Position numbers and translations under genes: made by a program. From NCBI RefSeq assembly GCF_013375935.1, contig NZ_CP056117.1, positions 1,984,001 to 2,048,000 of the forward strand: 64,000 nucleotides of DNA, written 5' to 3'. This DNA is from Enterobacter cloacae. Lineage in GTDB: Bacteria; Pseudomonadota; Gammaproteobacteria; Enterobacterales; Enterobacteriaceae. This document shows, in pieces, positions 16,667-25,350 of the stretch (its first letter is position 1; each line of letters starts with the position of its first letter). Under the pieces are notes generated by a model. It was not told the origin of the DNA, searched no databases, and saw nothing but the letters and a program-made list of their open reading frames with translations.

Positions 16667-17564
16667 GCGAAGCGCCACCTGGCGGGCATGGGCAATTAAA
16701 TGGTCGGTAAACGCCTCTACCAGCGCAGATGCCGGACGGTGCAGCGGGCGGATCAGGCTCACGGTAAACGGAACGGAAACGCTAAACCGGCGCAGGACAA
16801 CCCCGCTGCTGGCGTAATCCATGGCCGTAAGCGGGTTTACCACTGAAATACCGACGCCCGCGCGCACCATCGCGCAAATCGAGGCGGCGCTGTGCGTCTC
16901 CACCACCATCCGCCGCTTCACCTGATGTTCGGCAAACAGGCCGTCCAGCAGCTGCCGGTAGCTGTCGGTCTGTGACAGGCTTATGTAGTTCTCACCGTGA
17001 AAATCCGCCGGGGTCAGCACCGCTTTGCGGGCAAGCGGGTGGCTGGCGGGCAGTACGCAGACCTCATCCAGCGACAGCAGCTCCGTGCGTTCCGTACCCG
17101 CTGGCGTGACGAGGGTTTCGGTCAGACCTAAATCGTGTCGCTGGGCTGATAGCCACTCTTCCAGCAGAGGCGACTCCTGCGGCACGATGGTAAGACTGAC
17201 CTGCGGGTAGCGGGCCAGAAACGGCGCTAACAGCACCGGCAGAAACGACTGGGAAAAGACCGGCAGGCAGACGATGGACAGCTCGCCCTGGCGGAACTCC
17301 CTCAGGCTTTCCGCCGCGCTCACGATCCTGTCCAGCCCGTACCAGGAGCGCTGTACCTCCTCAAACAGACGCAGCCCCTGAACCGTTGGATGCAGCCTGC
17401 CGCGCGCGCTCAAACAGCTTCAGGCCCAGCACTTTCTCAAAGCGGGCCAGCTCGCGGCTGACCGTCGGCTGCGAGGTATGCAGCATCTGCGCGGCTTCGG
17501 TGAGGTTGCCGGTGGTCATCACCGCATGGAAAATCTCGATATGACGTAGGTTAACGGCGGGCAT
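16640..17564 (-). pseudogene. lysR: LysR, activator of lysA, interrupted by a 2-nt frameshift
   Basis: The N-terminal helix-turn-helix part (PAVNLRHIEIFHAVMTTGN through KLFERAR) reads from ATG 17564. The rest (GRLHPTVQGLRLFEEVQ to the C-terminus) continues in a different frame. Compared with E. coli LysR (KLFERVRGRLHP), two bases are missing in a CGCGCGCG tract at 17400-17409. Without the shift the protein would be about 308 residues, normal for LysR. As written, translation stops after 67 residues and leaves no effector domain. LysR activates lysA, which lies divergently next door and looks intact. The shift may be a real mutation, a slippage-prone variable tract or a sequencing error. Confidence 0.88.
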
Positions 17565-17685
17565 AGGGCACCTGATGGCTGAGCGTTATCCATATCATTT
17601 TTGCATAGACTCACGATAAAACGATATTTTTTATTCTCTTCAGGCTGTGGCGTAATGACAAAAACACAGCTTTACGGAGACTACC

Positions 17686-18948
17686 ATGCCGCGCCCGCTC
17701 AACCAGACCGATACCGATTTAAACGCCGATAACCTGCTGCGCCTGCCTGCCGAATTTGGCTGCCCGGTGTGGGTCTACGACGCGCAGATTGTCCGCGAGA
17801 AGATCGCCGCGCTGCATCAGTTTGACGTGGTGCGCTTTGCGCAGAAGGCCTGCTCCAATATTCACATCCTGCGCCTGATGCGCGAGCAGGGCGTCAAGGT
17901 TGACTCCGTATCGCTGGGTGAAATCGAGCGCGCGCTGGCGGCCGGGTTTGATCCACAGGCCGACAGCGACGCGATCGTCTTTACCGCCGACCTGATTGAC
18001 GACGCCACGCTGGCGCGCGTGCACGAGCTGCAGATTCCGGTCAACGCCGGCTCGGTGGATATGCTGGAACAGCTTGGTCAGGTTTCCCCTGGCCATCGCG
18101 TCTGGCTGCGCATTAATCCGGGCTTTGGTCACGGTCACAGCCAGAAAACCAACACCGGGGGCGAAAACAGCAAGCACGGGATCTGGTATGCCGATATGCC
18201 CGCCGCCCTTGAGGTATTGCAGCGCTATAACCTGAAGCTGGTGGGGATCCACATGCACATCGGTTCCGGCGTTGATTACGGACATCTTGAGCAGGTCTGC
18301 GGCGCGATGGTGCGCCAGGTTATCGACTTTGGTCAGGATCTGGAGGCGATCTCCGCCGGTGGCGGTCTCTCGATCCCCTACCGCGAAGGGGAAGAGGCGA
18401 TCGACACGGATCACTATTACGGGCTGTGGAGCGCCGCGCGCGACAGCATCGCCGCCCATCTGGGCCATCCGGTGAAGCTGGAAATTGAGCCGGGTCGATT
18501 CCTGGTTGCCGAAGCCGGGGTGCTGGTGGCGCAGGTGCGTAGCGTGAAGGAGATGGGAAGCCGTCACTTTGTACTGATTGATGCAGGCTTCAACGACCTG
18601 ATGCGCCCGTCCATGTACGGCAGCTATCACCATATTACGGCGCTGGCCGCCGATGGCCGCGATCTGGTCAACGCGCCGCGCATCGAGACCGTGGTTGCCG
18701 GCCCGCTGTGTGAATCCGGTGACGTCTTTACCCAGCAGGAGGGCGGCAAAGTGGAGACCCGTTCGCTGCCCGAGGTGAAGCCAGGAGATTACCTGGTGCT
18801 GCACGATACCGGCGCGTACGGCGCGTCGATGTCGTCAAACTACAACAGCCGCCCGCTGCTGCCGGAAGTGCTGTTTGATAATGGCGCGGCGCGGCTGATT
18901 CGCCGTCGCCAGACCATTCAGGAGCTGCTGGCCTTAGAGCTGGTCTGA
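17686..18948 (+). CDS. lysA: Diaminopimelate decarboxylase LysA
   Basis: A 420-residue fold-III PLP enzyme catalysing meso-diaminopimelate to L-lysine, the last step of lysine synthesis. PLP Lys54 lies in VRFAQKACSN. Other blocks are GIHMHIGSG, the glycine-rich phosphate-binding SAGGGLSIPY, EPGRFLVAEAG and CESGDVF, which carries the catalytic cysteine at the dimer interface. GGAG precedes the ATG. It is divergent from lysR with a 121-bp gap that should hold the LysR site. The last 31 nt overlap the end of the convergent LacI-family gene. Confidence 0.97.
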   Translation: MPRPLNQTDTDLNADNLLRLPAEFGCPVWVYDAQIVREKIAALHQFDVVRFAQKACSNIHILRLMREQGVKVDSVSLGEIERALAAGFDPQADSDAIVFTADLIDDATLARVHELQIPVNAGSVDMLEQLGQVSPGHRVWLRINPGFGHGHSQKTNTGGENSKHGIWYADMPAALEVLQRYNLKLVGIHMHIGSGVDYGHLEQVCGAMVRQVIDFGQDLEAISAGGGLSIPYREGEEAIDTDHYYGLWSAARDSIAAHLGHPVKLEIEPGRFLVAEAGVLVAQVRSVKEMGSRHFVLIDAGFNDLMRPSMYGSYHHITALAADGRDLVNAPRIETVVAGPLCESGDVFTQQEGGKVETRSLPEVKPGDYLVLHDTGAYGASMSSNYNSRPLLPEVLFDNGAARLIRRRQTIQELLALELV

Positions 18949-19955
18949 TTAAACCAGGGGCCCGTTGTCACGGAGTCGCGCAACACCAGCGTGCCGGTGA
19001 ACGGCGGGATGGCCTCTACCGGCTGGTTTTTTGCCAGCCGGATCGCCTGGTCGATGGCCGTGACGATCATGCTGTCGATCGGCAAATACACCGACGACAG
19101 CGCCGGCTCCAGCCACTTCGCGCTGGGGGCGTCGTCAAAGCCAAACAGCGAAATATCCTGCGGGATCTTAAGCCCGGCCTGGTGTAATGCTTTGGAGGCG
19201 CCAAGCGCCATATCATCGTTACAGGCAAACAGGGCGCTGAACGGCGTTTTCTCTGCAATCAGCTCTTTGCACAGCTCGTAGCCCCGCGTCATTCCTGCAT
19301 CGCCGTATTTAATCCGCCGCTCGTCCAGGCGAATGCCGTGCTTCTCCAGCGCCTTCCGGTAGCCCATCAGCCGCGCCTTGCCCGTCGGGGTGTGGATCGG
19401 AACGGTGATACAGGCGATCTCCCGGTGGCCCTGGCCTATCAGGTAATCCACCGCCTTGAAGGCCGCATCCTGCTGTTCGAAGAAGACGCAGCGGTCTGCC
19501 GCCTGGCTCACTTCACGGTTGATGATCACCAGCGGCGTCTGCACGCTGTCGATCAGCTTCAGGATCGTCTTTTCACTCATGTAGCGGGTGTACAGCACGA
19601 TGGCGTCGCACTTGCGGTCGGCGAGCATCTGCACCGCCTGTTCTTCCTGTTCGGGCGCATCGTGGCCGTCGGTGACGATCAGCTGTTTTCCGTGCGTTTC
19701 GGTCTGCCGCGACGCCTGCTGAAGCAGCCGGCCAAAGTAAAAACCGTCAAAGGTCGAGACCACCAGACCAATGCTGTTGCTGGTCTGGTTAGCCAGCGAG
19801 CGGGCGAGAAAGTTCGGACGATAGCCCAGCTCCTCCATCGCACGGAATACCTGCTGACGCGTACTCTCTTTAACCTGACCCGTGCCGTTCAGCACGCGCG
19901 AAACAGTGGCCTTCGACACGCCCGCACGCAGTGAGACATCCAGCATTGTTGCCAT
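18918..19955 (-). CDS. LacI-family repressor of the beta-glucoside PTS cluster
   Basis: A 345-residue LacI/GalR-family regulator of normal length. The N-terminal helix-turn-helix reads TMLDVSLRAGVSKATVSRVLNG and the hinge helix follows at RPNFLARSLA. The sugar-binding domain follows, with the usual FGFDD near residue 275. It is closest in style to AscG/CasR-type repressors of beta-glucoside operons. The start at 19955 places the helix-turn-helix at the very N-terminus and has AGGA upstream. It is divergent from the EIIC gene, with two matching operators between them. Confidence 0.85.
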   Translation of the reverse strand: MATMLDVSLRAGVSKATVSRVLNGTGQVKESTRQQVFRAMEELGYRPNFLARSLANQTSNSIGLVVSTFDGFYFGRLLQQASRQTETHGKQLIVTDGHDAPEQEEQAVQMLADRKCDAIVLYTRYMSEKTILKLIDSVQTPLVIINREVSQAADRCVFFEQQDAAFKAVDYLIGQGHREIACITVPIHTPTGKARLMGYRKALEKHGIRLDERRIKYGDAGMTRGYELCKELIAEKTPFSALFACNDDMALGASKALHQAGLKIPQDISLFGFDDAPSAKWLEPALSSVYLPIDSMIVTAIDQAIRLAKNQPVEAIPPFTGTLVLRDSVTTGPWFNQTSSKASSS

Positions 19956-20092
19956 TCGAAATTCCTGCTTCCACGTAATGGTGTGCAGTTTAACACAGAC
20001 CATCCGGCGCATAAGCGACGCGGGGCAGGCAAAACCCCATAACGATCACGCTTTTCGGTAACGATCCGCGCCTGCGGGATAAACGTCTGCAA

Positions 20093-20104
20093 TTGGTATA
20101 CCAA
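20093..20104. promoter_or_regulatory. Operator 1 for the LacI-family repressor
   Basis: TTGGTATACCAA is a perfect 12-bp palindrome in the regulator/EIIC divergent gap, typical in size and symmetry for LacI-family sites. Confidence 0.65.
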
Positions 20105-20186
20105 AATGGTGATAAATCACTATCTGGGATACCTGTGGCGTCGTTGGGAGCTTAATCACAGAACAAAGCGCCTACGGAAGCTATTT

Positions 20187-20198
20187 TTGGCATACCAA
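20187..20198. promoter_or_regulatory. Operator 2 for the LacI-family repressor
   Basis: TTGGCATACCAA differs from operator 1 at one base. The two centres are 94 bp apart (about nine helical turns), which suits repression by looping. It lies 57 nt before the EIIC start. Confidence 0.65.
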
Positions 20199-20254
20199 TA
20201 GTATCCGGCTGTACTCCTTATCCGATAAAAGCCCTTTTACTGAGGTATCACCCT

Positions 20255-21580
20255 ATGGCATTTCAGGAAAAACTGATCGACGCTCTGGGCAGTTTTGCCA
20301 CCACGTTCAACAGCTATCGCTACATTATGGCGATCAAGTCTGCGTTTATTACCTTAATGCCGGTCATCATTGTGGGGGCATTCTCGGTACTGATCTCCAA
20401 TATGGTGCTGGATCCGAAAAACGGCCTGGCGAGCTTCGAATTCCTGTCGTTTCTCGCGGCGCTAAAGCCGATCACCAGCGCGCTCAACTACGCTACCCTG
20501 AACTTCCTCAACATCGGCGCGGTGTTTTTAATTGGCATTGAGCTTGGGCGCATCAACGGCATTAAGTCCCTGTTTCCCGGCCTGCTGGCGGTGATCTGCT
20601 TTATCTGCGTAACGCCAACGACGGTAGAAATGCTGGTGGACGGCGAGATGCACGTGGTGAAAGACGTGCTGCTGCGCCAGTTCTCGGATACCCGCAGCCT
20701 GTTCCTCGGCATGTTTATCGCCATCCTGTCGGTGGAGATCTACTGCTGGCTGGAAAACCGTAACGGCCTGGAGATCAGGATGCCGGACACCGTGCCGCCG
20801 AACGTCGCCGCATCGTTCTCCGCCCTGATCCCGGCGATTATCACCACCACCGCCATTGCCACCTTCGGCTTCGTGTTCCATCAAATTACCGGTATGTACC
20901 TCTACGACGCGGTGTACCAGGTGGTGCAACAGCCGCTGGAGCGCGTGGTGCAGAGCCTGCCGGGGATCCTGCTGCTGATGTTTGTCGCCCAGCTGTTCTG
21001 GGTGATCGGCATTCACGGCAACCAGATGATCAAGCCGATCCGCGAGCCGCTGCTGCTGGGAGCCATTACCGTCAACATGAGCGCGTTCGAGCAGGGCAAA
21101 GAGGTGCCGAACATCATCACCATGCCGTTCTGGGACGTCTATATGAGCATCGGCGGCTCCGGCCTCACCATCGGCCTGCTGATTGCGGTCATGATTGCCA
21201 CCAAACGTAAGGAGATGAAGGAGATCGCCAGGCTGTCCATCGGCCCAGGCATTTTTAACATCAACGAGCCGGTGATCTTCGGTATGCCAATCATGCTCAA
21301 CCCGATCCTCGCCATTCCGTTCATCATCACGCCGCTGGTGACGGGATCTATCGGTTACTTTGCCACCGTGACCGGATTCGCCGGGAAAGCCGTGGTGATG
21401 GTGCCCTGGACCACGCCGCCGCTGATCAACGCCTGGCTGTCCACCGCGGGCTCCATGGGCGCGGTAGTCACCCAGCTTATCTGCATCGTGACCGCGGTCC
21501 TTATCTATCTGCCGTTTGTGAAGATCGCCTCACGCCGGGCAGAGCAGGCCGCGCTGCAACAAGCCACCGATAACGCATGA
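20255..21580 (+). CDS. PTS EIIC component, lactose/cellobiose family
   Basis: A 441-residue integral membrane EIIC with about ten hydrophobic segments. Conserved blocks include GIHGNQMIKPIREPLLLG and GIFNINEPVIFGMPIMLNP, the NEPVIFG substrate/phosphotransfer region of cellobiose-type EIIC proteins. It would transport and phosphorylate a beta-glucoside such as cellobiose. No EIIA or EIIB gene is nearby, so these must come from elsewhere in the genome. The layout regulator-EIIC-GH1 resembles the casRAB genes described in Klebsiella oxytoca; homology at sequence level is not verified here. Confidence 0.87.
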   Translation: MAFQEKLIDALGSFATTFNSYRYIMAIKSAFITLMPVIIVGAFSVLISNMVLDPKNGLASFEFLSFLAALKPITSALNYATLNFLNIGAVFLIGIELGRINGIKSLFPGLLAVICFICVTPTTVEMLVDGEMHVVKDVLLRQFSDTRSLFLGMFIAILSVEIYCWLENRNGLEIRMPDTVPPNVAASFSALIPAIITTTAIATFGFVFHQITGMYLYDAVYQVVQQPLERVVQSLPGILLLMFVAQLFWVIGIHGNQMIKPIREPLLLGAITVNMSAFEQGKEVPNIITMPFWDVYMSIGGSGLTIGLLIAVMIATKRKEMKEIARLSIGPGIFNINEPVIFGMPIMLNPILAIPFIITPLVTGSIGYFATVTGFAGKAVVMVPWTTPPLINAWLSTAGSMGAVVTQLICIVTAVLIYLPFVKIASRRAEQAALQQATDNA

Positions 21581-21587
21581 GGATGTG

Positions 21588-23015
21588 ATGAGTACAAAAC
21601 AGATAGCTATACCGCAGGATTTTATGCTGGGCGCGGCGGCATCGGCCTGGCAGACCGAGGGCTGGAGCGGCAAAAAGCCGGGGCAGGATTCGTGGATCGA
21701 TCTCTGGTACAAAAACGATCGTCACGTCTGGCACAACGGCTACGGTCCGGCGGTGGCAACCGATTTTATCAACCGCTTTCGCGAAGACGTGGCGCTGATG
21801 AAGCAGGCGGGGCTGACGCACTACCGGACCTCAATTAACTGGTCGCGCTTTTTGACCGACTACGAAAACGCGACGGTAGACGAAGAGTACGCCGCGTATT
21901 ACGACGCGCTGTTCGATGAAATGCACCGCCAGGGCATTGAGCCAATGATCTGCCTGGAGCACTACGAACTGCCTGGCGTGCTGCTGGAGAGCTACGGCGG
22001 CTGGGCGTCAAAGCACGTCGTCGACCTGTTTGTCCGCTATGCGGAAAAGGTGCTGGAGCGCTATCACCGGAAAGTCACCCGCTGGTTTACCTTCAACGAG
22101 CCGATTGTCGTCCAGACGCGGGTCTACCTCGACGCGCTGCGCTGGCCGTACGAGCAGAACACCGGCACCTGGATGCAGTGGAATCACCATAAGGTGCTGG
22201 CGACGGCCAAGGTCGTGAAGCTGTTTCGCGAGAAGGGGTATAGCGGCTCGGTGGGCTGTATCCTCAACCCGGAGGTGACCTATCCGCGTTCCCGCGCGCC
22301 GCATGACGTTCGGGCGGCGGAAATGTACGATCTGTTCTACAACCGGGTCTTTCTCGATCCGCTGGTGCACGGGCGCTATCCCGCAGAGCTTTTTACCCTG
22401 CTGGAGCAGCATCAGGTGCCGTGGGACTATACCGCCGACGAGCTGGCGCTGATTGCCAACAACACCGTCGACGAGCTGGGCATCAACCTTTATTACCCGC
22501 ACCGCGTTAAAGCGCCGTCCCGCGCCTGGCATCCGGAGACGCCGTTCCACCCGGCGTACTACTACGAGCCGTTCGAGCCGCCCGGACGGCGGATGAACGC
22601 CTCCCGCGGCTGGGAGATCTATCCGCGCATCATTTACGACATGGCGATGCGGATCAAAAACGACTATCGCAACATCGACTGGTTTGTGGCGGAAAGCGGA
22701 ATGGGCGTGGAGAACGAAGCGCAGTTCCGCAATCGAGACGGCGTTATTGATGACGGCTACCGCATCGCGTTTATCGGTGAACATCTCTACTACGCGCTGC
22801 TGGCGCGGGAGGAGGGGGCGAACTGTCGCGGCTATATGCTCTGGGCCTTCACGGATAACGTCTCGCCGATGAACGCGTTTAAAAACCGCTACGGGCTGAT
22901 TGAGATCGACCTTGAGAACCATCGCGCCCGGCGGGCAAAAAAATCGGCGTCCTGGTTCCGTCAGCTGCGCGATGAGCGCGTGCTTACGCTCAGGGTTGAC
23001 GATGAATGGAAGTAA
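21588..23015 (+). CDS. Glycoside hydrolase family 1 (probable 6-phospho-beta-glucosidase)
   Basis: A 475-residue GH1 TIM-barrel enzyme. The acid/base glutamate is Glu171 in TFNEP. The nucleophile is expected at Glu369, but the motif reads AESG where most GH1 enzymes have ENG. Ser replaces the glucose-contacting Glu of NFEW in DNVSPMNAFKNRYG, as in phospho-specific enzymes, but the usual KRYG lysine position is Asn, with Lys one residue earlier. It starts 8 nt after the EIIC gene with GAGG at 21579-21582, so it is co-translated. Together they would import and hydrolyse a phosphorylated beta-glucoside. Confidence 0.85.
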   Translation: MSTKQIAIPQDFMLGAAASAWQTEGWSGKKPGQDSWIDLWYKNDRHVWHNGYGPAVATDFINRFREDVALMKQAGLTHYRTSINWSRFLTDYENATVDEEYAAYYDALFDEMHRQGIEPMICLEHYELPGVLLESYGGWASKHVVDLFVRYAEKVLERYHRKVTRWFTFNEPIVVQTRVYLDALRWPYEQNTGTWMQWNHHKVLATAKVVKLFREKGYSGSVGCILNPEVTYPRSRAPHDVRAAEMYDLFYNRVFLDPLVHGRYPAELFTLLEQHQVPWDYTADELALIANNTVDELGINLYYPHRVKAPSRAWHPETPFHPAYYYEPFEPPGRRMNASRGWEIYPRIIYDMAMRIKNDYRNIDWFVAESGMGVENEAQFRNRDGVIDDGYRIAFIGEHLYYALLAREEGANCRGYMLWAFTDNVSPMNAFKNRYGLIEIDLENHRARRAKKSASWFRQLRDERVLTLRVDDEWK

Positions 23016-23093
23016 GCCTTCTGGTAAAATAGCGCACAAACTGGCCGGGAGGACGCCCGGCCCGCGCATTAACTGAAAAACACAGGTGAAAAC

Positions 23094-23867
23094 GTGGATA
23101 AGGCTGTCATCCTGCCGGAAAAAAAACAGTACCAGGAAATTGGCGAGGATCTGCGGGCGCAAATTATCCAGGGGCATTATCCCGTTGGATCGCGCCTGCC
23201 GCCGGAGCGCAATATTGCCGAAACCTATGGCGTCAGCCGCACCATCGTGCGCGAGGCGCTGCTGATGCTTGAGCTTCAGGGGACGGTAGATATTCGCCAG
23301 GGGTCTGGCGTTTACGTGATGCGTATCCCGGAGGAGCACGAAAACGAGGAAGAGCGTTTTCTGAACAGCGACGTCGGTCCGTTTGAAATTCTCCAGGCGC
23401 GCCAGCTGCTCGAAAGCAACATTGCTGCCTTTGCCGCAAAAATGGCGACGCGCGCCGACATTGATAACCTGCGCCGCATCATCGAGCAGGAGCAGCGGGC
23501 GATTGCCACCGACGACCGCAGCCAGGACAACAACAAGATGTTTCACCTGGTGCTGGCGGGAGCCACGCAAAACCAGATGCTGCTGGCGACCGTGGAGAGC
23601 GTCTGGCACCACATGGACAGCAGCCCGCTGTGGCAGCAGTTTAACGGACACATCGCCAGCCGCGCCTGGCGCCTGAAGTGGCTCGGCGACAGGCAAACCA
23701 TCCTTGCCGCGCTCCGCCGCCGCGACGTGATGGGCGCCTGGCAGGCGATGTTCCAGCATCTAGAAAATGTCAAAAAGAGCCTGCTTGAGCTGTCGGACGA
23801 AGACGCGCCGGATTTTGACGGCTTTCTCTTCGAATCGGTACCCATTTTCCAGGGGAAGCTGGTGTGA
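23094..23867 (+). CDS. GntR-family regulator (FadR/UxuR-like)
   Basis: A 257-residue regulator with an N-terminal winged helix (LRAQIIQGHYPVGSRLPPER, NIAETYGVSRTIVREALLML) and a C-terminal FCD ligand-binding domain. The blocks GPFEILQARQLLESNIAAFAA and AMFQHLENVKKSLLE closely resemble ExuR/UxuR, the hexuronate repressors, so a sugar-acid effector is plausible. It starts with GTG, with AGGTG upstream. It lies 78 nt after the GH1 gene behind a hairpin (GGCCGGG/CCCGGCC, 23043-23062), so it may be partly co-transcribed. It overlaps the GNAT gene by 4 nt. Confidence 0.85.
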   Translation: MDKAVILPEKKQYQEIGEDLRAQIIQGHYPVGSRLPPERNIAETYGVSRTIVREALLMLELQGTVDIRQGSGVYVMRIPEEHENEEERFLNSDVGPFEILQARQLLESNIAAFAAKMATRADIDNLRRIIEQEQRAIATDDRSQDNNKMFHLVLAGATQNQMLLATVESVWHHMDSSPLWQQFNGHIASRAWRLKWLGDRQTILAALRRRDVMGAWQAMFQHLENVKKSLLELSDEDAPDFDGFLFESVPIFQGKLV

Positions 23868-24340
23868 CTATTCTGCCGCTTTACGCTGCGCCGCAGTTCA
23901 CGGAGCAGGTTATCGACTGGATATGGGCCGCCTTTGGCGAGGGGCTGCCGCGAGGGTTTTTCCAGAGCATTGTTGAGCACAGCAGGACGCCGGGCGCGCT
24001 ACCTCTCACCTTTATTGCGGTTGAAAACAACCGCCTGCTTGGCACCGTTGGGCTGTGGCGTTGCGATTTGATCTCCCGGCAGGATCTTTACCCGTGGCTG
24101 GCCGCGCTGTATGTCGATGAGGCCGCCCGGGGAAAAGGGCTGGCGGGAAAGCTTCAGGAACACGTCATTGGCTATGCCCGATGCGCCGGGTATCAGGAGC
24201 TTCATCTCTGGTCCGCCTGCCGCGACTTCTACGAACGTTACGGCTGGCATTACATCGGCGATGCGCTGGAATACCCGGACAAAACCGTCCATCTCTATCG
24301 CTATTCGCTCGATGCGTCCGCGGGCGGCACCACCGAGTGA
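23864..24340 (+). CDS. GNAT-family N-acetyltransferase
   Basis: A 158-residue GNAT protein. The acetyl-CoA pyrophosphate-binding motif is ARGKGLAGKL in LYVDEAARGKGLAGKLQEHV, and the C-terminal FYERYGWHYIGD is the usual GNAT strand pair. The GTG start overlaps the stop of the GntR gene (GTGTGA), so the two are translationally coupled. The substrate is unknown. The last 40 nt overlap the end of the convergent galR. Confidence 0.82.
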   Translation: MTILPLYAAPQFTEQVIDWIWAAFGEGLPRGFFQSIVEHSRTPGALPLTFIAVENNRLLGTVGLWRCDLISRQDLYPWLAALYVDEAARGKGLAGKLQEHVIGYARCAGYQELHLWSACRDFYERYGWHYIGDALEYPDKTVHLYRYSLDASAGGTTE

Positions 24341-25317
24341 CGGCGCACCAGGGTCGGGCTGAACAGATGCGTAATGTCCGGTGGCGGGCGATGCTCGGCC
24401 AGCGCTAACGCCAGCTCCGCCGCCTGCGTTGCCATGGTCACAATCGGATAGCGAACGGTGGTCAGGCGAGGGCGAACGTAGCGGGACACCAGCACATCAT
24501 CAAAGCCAATCAGCGAAATTTCTGCCGGAACGTCTATCCCGTTGTCATTTAGCACGCCCATCGCGCCTGCGGCCATGGAATCGTTATAGCTGGCAACGGC
24601 GGTGAAATTTCGCCCGCGGCCCAGCAGCTCCGTCATCGCCTGCTCGCCGCCGCTCTCATCGGGTTCACCGTAGGCCACAAGACGATCGTTGCACGGCAAA
24701 CCGGCCTCGCGCAGCGCGTCATAATAGCCCTGAAGGCGATCTTCCGCATCGGAGATCGGGTGGTTCGAGCACAGATAGCCGATTCGGGTATGGCCCTGCT
24801 GGATAAGATGGCGGGTGGCGAGCCATGCGCCGTAACGGTCGTCGAGCGCCACGCAGCGCGTTTCAAAACCGGGAATAATACGGTTGATAATCACCATTCC
24901 CGGCATTTGTTTCATCAGGTGAATCAGCTCGGCATCGGGGATCATTTTGGCATGAACCACCAGCGCTGCGCAGCGGTGGCGGATCAGCTGCTCGATGGCC
25001 TGGCGCTCTTTTTGTTCGTTGTGGTAGCCATTGCCAATCAGCAGAAAATTACCGGTGTGATACGAGACTTGCTCCACGGCTTTGACCATCGCGCCAAAAA
25101 AAGGATCGGACACGTCGCCCACCACCAGCCCGATGGTTTCCGTTGACTGCTGGGCGAGGGCGCGCGCGTTGGCGTTAGGGTGATAATTCAGGTTTTCCAT
25201 GGCGTCCTGAACGGCCTGGCGTGATGCGTCGCTGGCTTTAGGAGAGTTGTTGATCACGCGGGAGACGGTCGCGACGGACACGCCGGCCAGACGAGCCACA
25301 TCCTTAATTGTCGCCAT
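24301..25317 (-). CDS. galR: Galactose operon repressor GalR
   Basis: A 338-residue LacI-family repressor. The helix-turn-helix at residues 2-24 (ATIKDVARLAGVSVATVSRV) and long identical stretches such as AMVKAVEQVSYHTGNFLLIG match E. coli GalR. It binds galactose or fucose and represses gal genes, none of which are in this window. A gal-type operator lies just upstream, implying autoregulation. In E. coli it is adjacent to lysA; here about 5.4 kb of accessory genes lie between. Confidence 0.95.
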   Translation of the reverse strand: MATIKDVARLAGVSVATVSRVINNSPKASDASRQAVQDAMENLNYHPNANARALAQQSTETIGLVVGDVSDPFFGAMVKAVEQVSYHTGNFLLIGNGYHNEQKERQAIEQLIRHRCAALVVHAKMIPDAELIHLMKQMPGMVIINRIIPGFETRCVALDDRYGAWLATRHLIQQGHTRIGYLCSNHPISDAEDRLQGYYDALREAGLPCNDRLVAYGEPDESGGEQAMTELLGRGRNFTAVASYNDSMAAGAMGVLNDNGIDVPAEISLIGFDDVLVSRYVRPRLTTVRYPIVTMATQAAELALALAEHRPPPDITHLFSPTLVRRHSVVPPADASSE

Positions 25318-25334
25318 TTAACACCTTCTTATTG

Positions 25335-25350
25335 GGGTAAGCGTTTACAC
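25335..25350. promoter_or_regulatory. GalR operator upstream of galR
   Basis: Read leftward, GTGTAAACGCTTACCC fits the gal operator pattern GTGTAANCG-N-TTACAC in its left half and centre. It is 18 nt before the galR start. Confidence 0.65.

Noticed and set aside
17400..17409. Programmed ribosomal frameshift in lysR
   Set aside because: No slippery heptamer or stimulatory element is apparent, and LysR proteins are encoded without frameshifting in relatives. A 2-nt indel in a CG tract explains it.
22008..23759. Leftward 583-codon open frame opposite the GH1 and GntR genes
   Set aside because: It spans two real genes and the gap between them on the other strand. No recognisable domain; explained by high GC at third positions.
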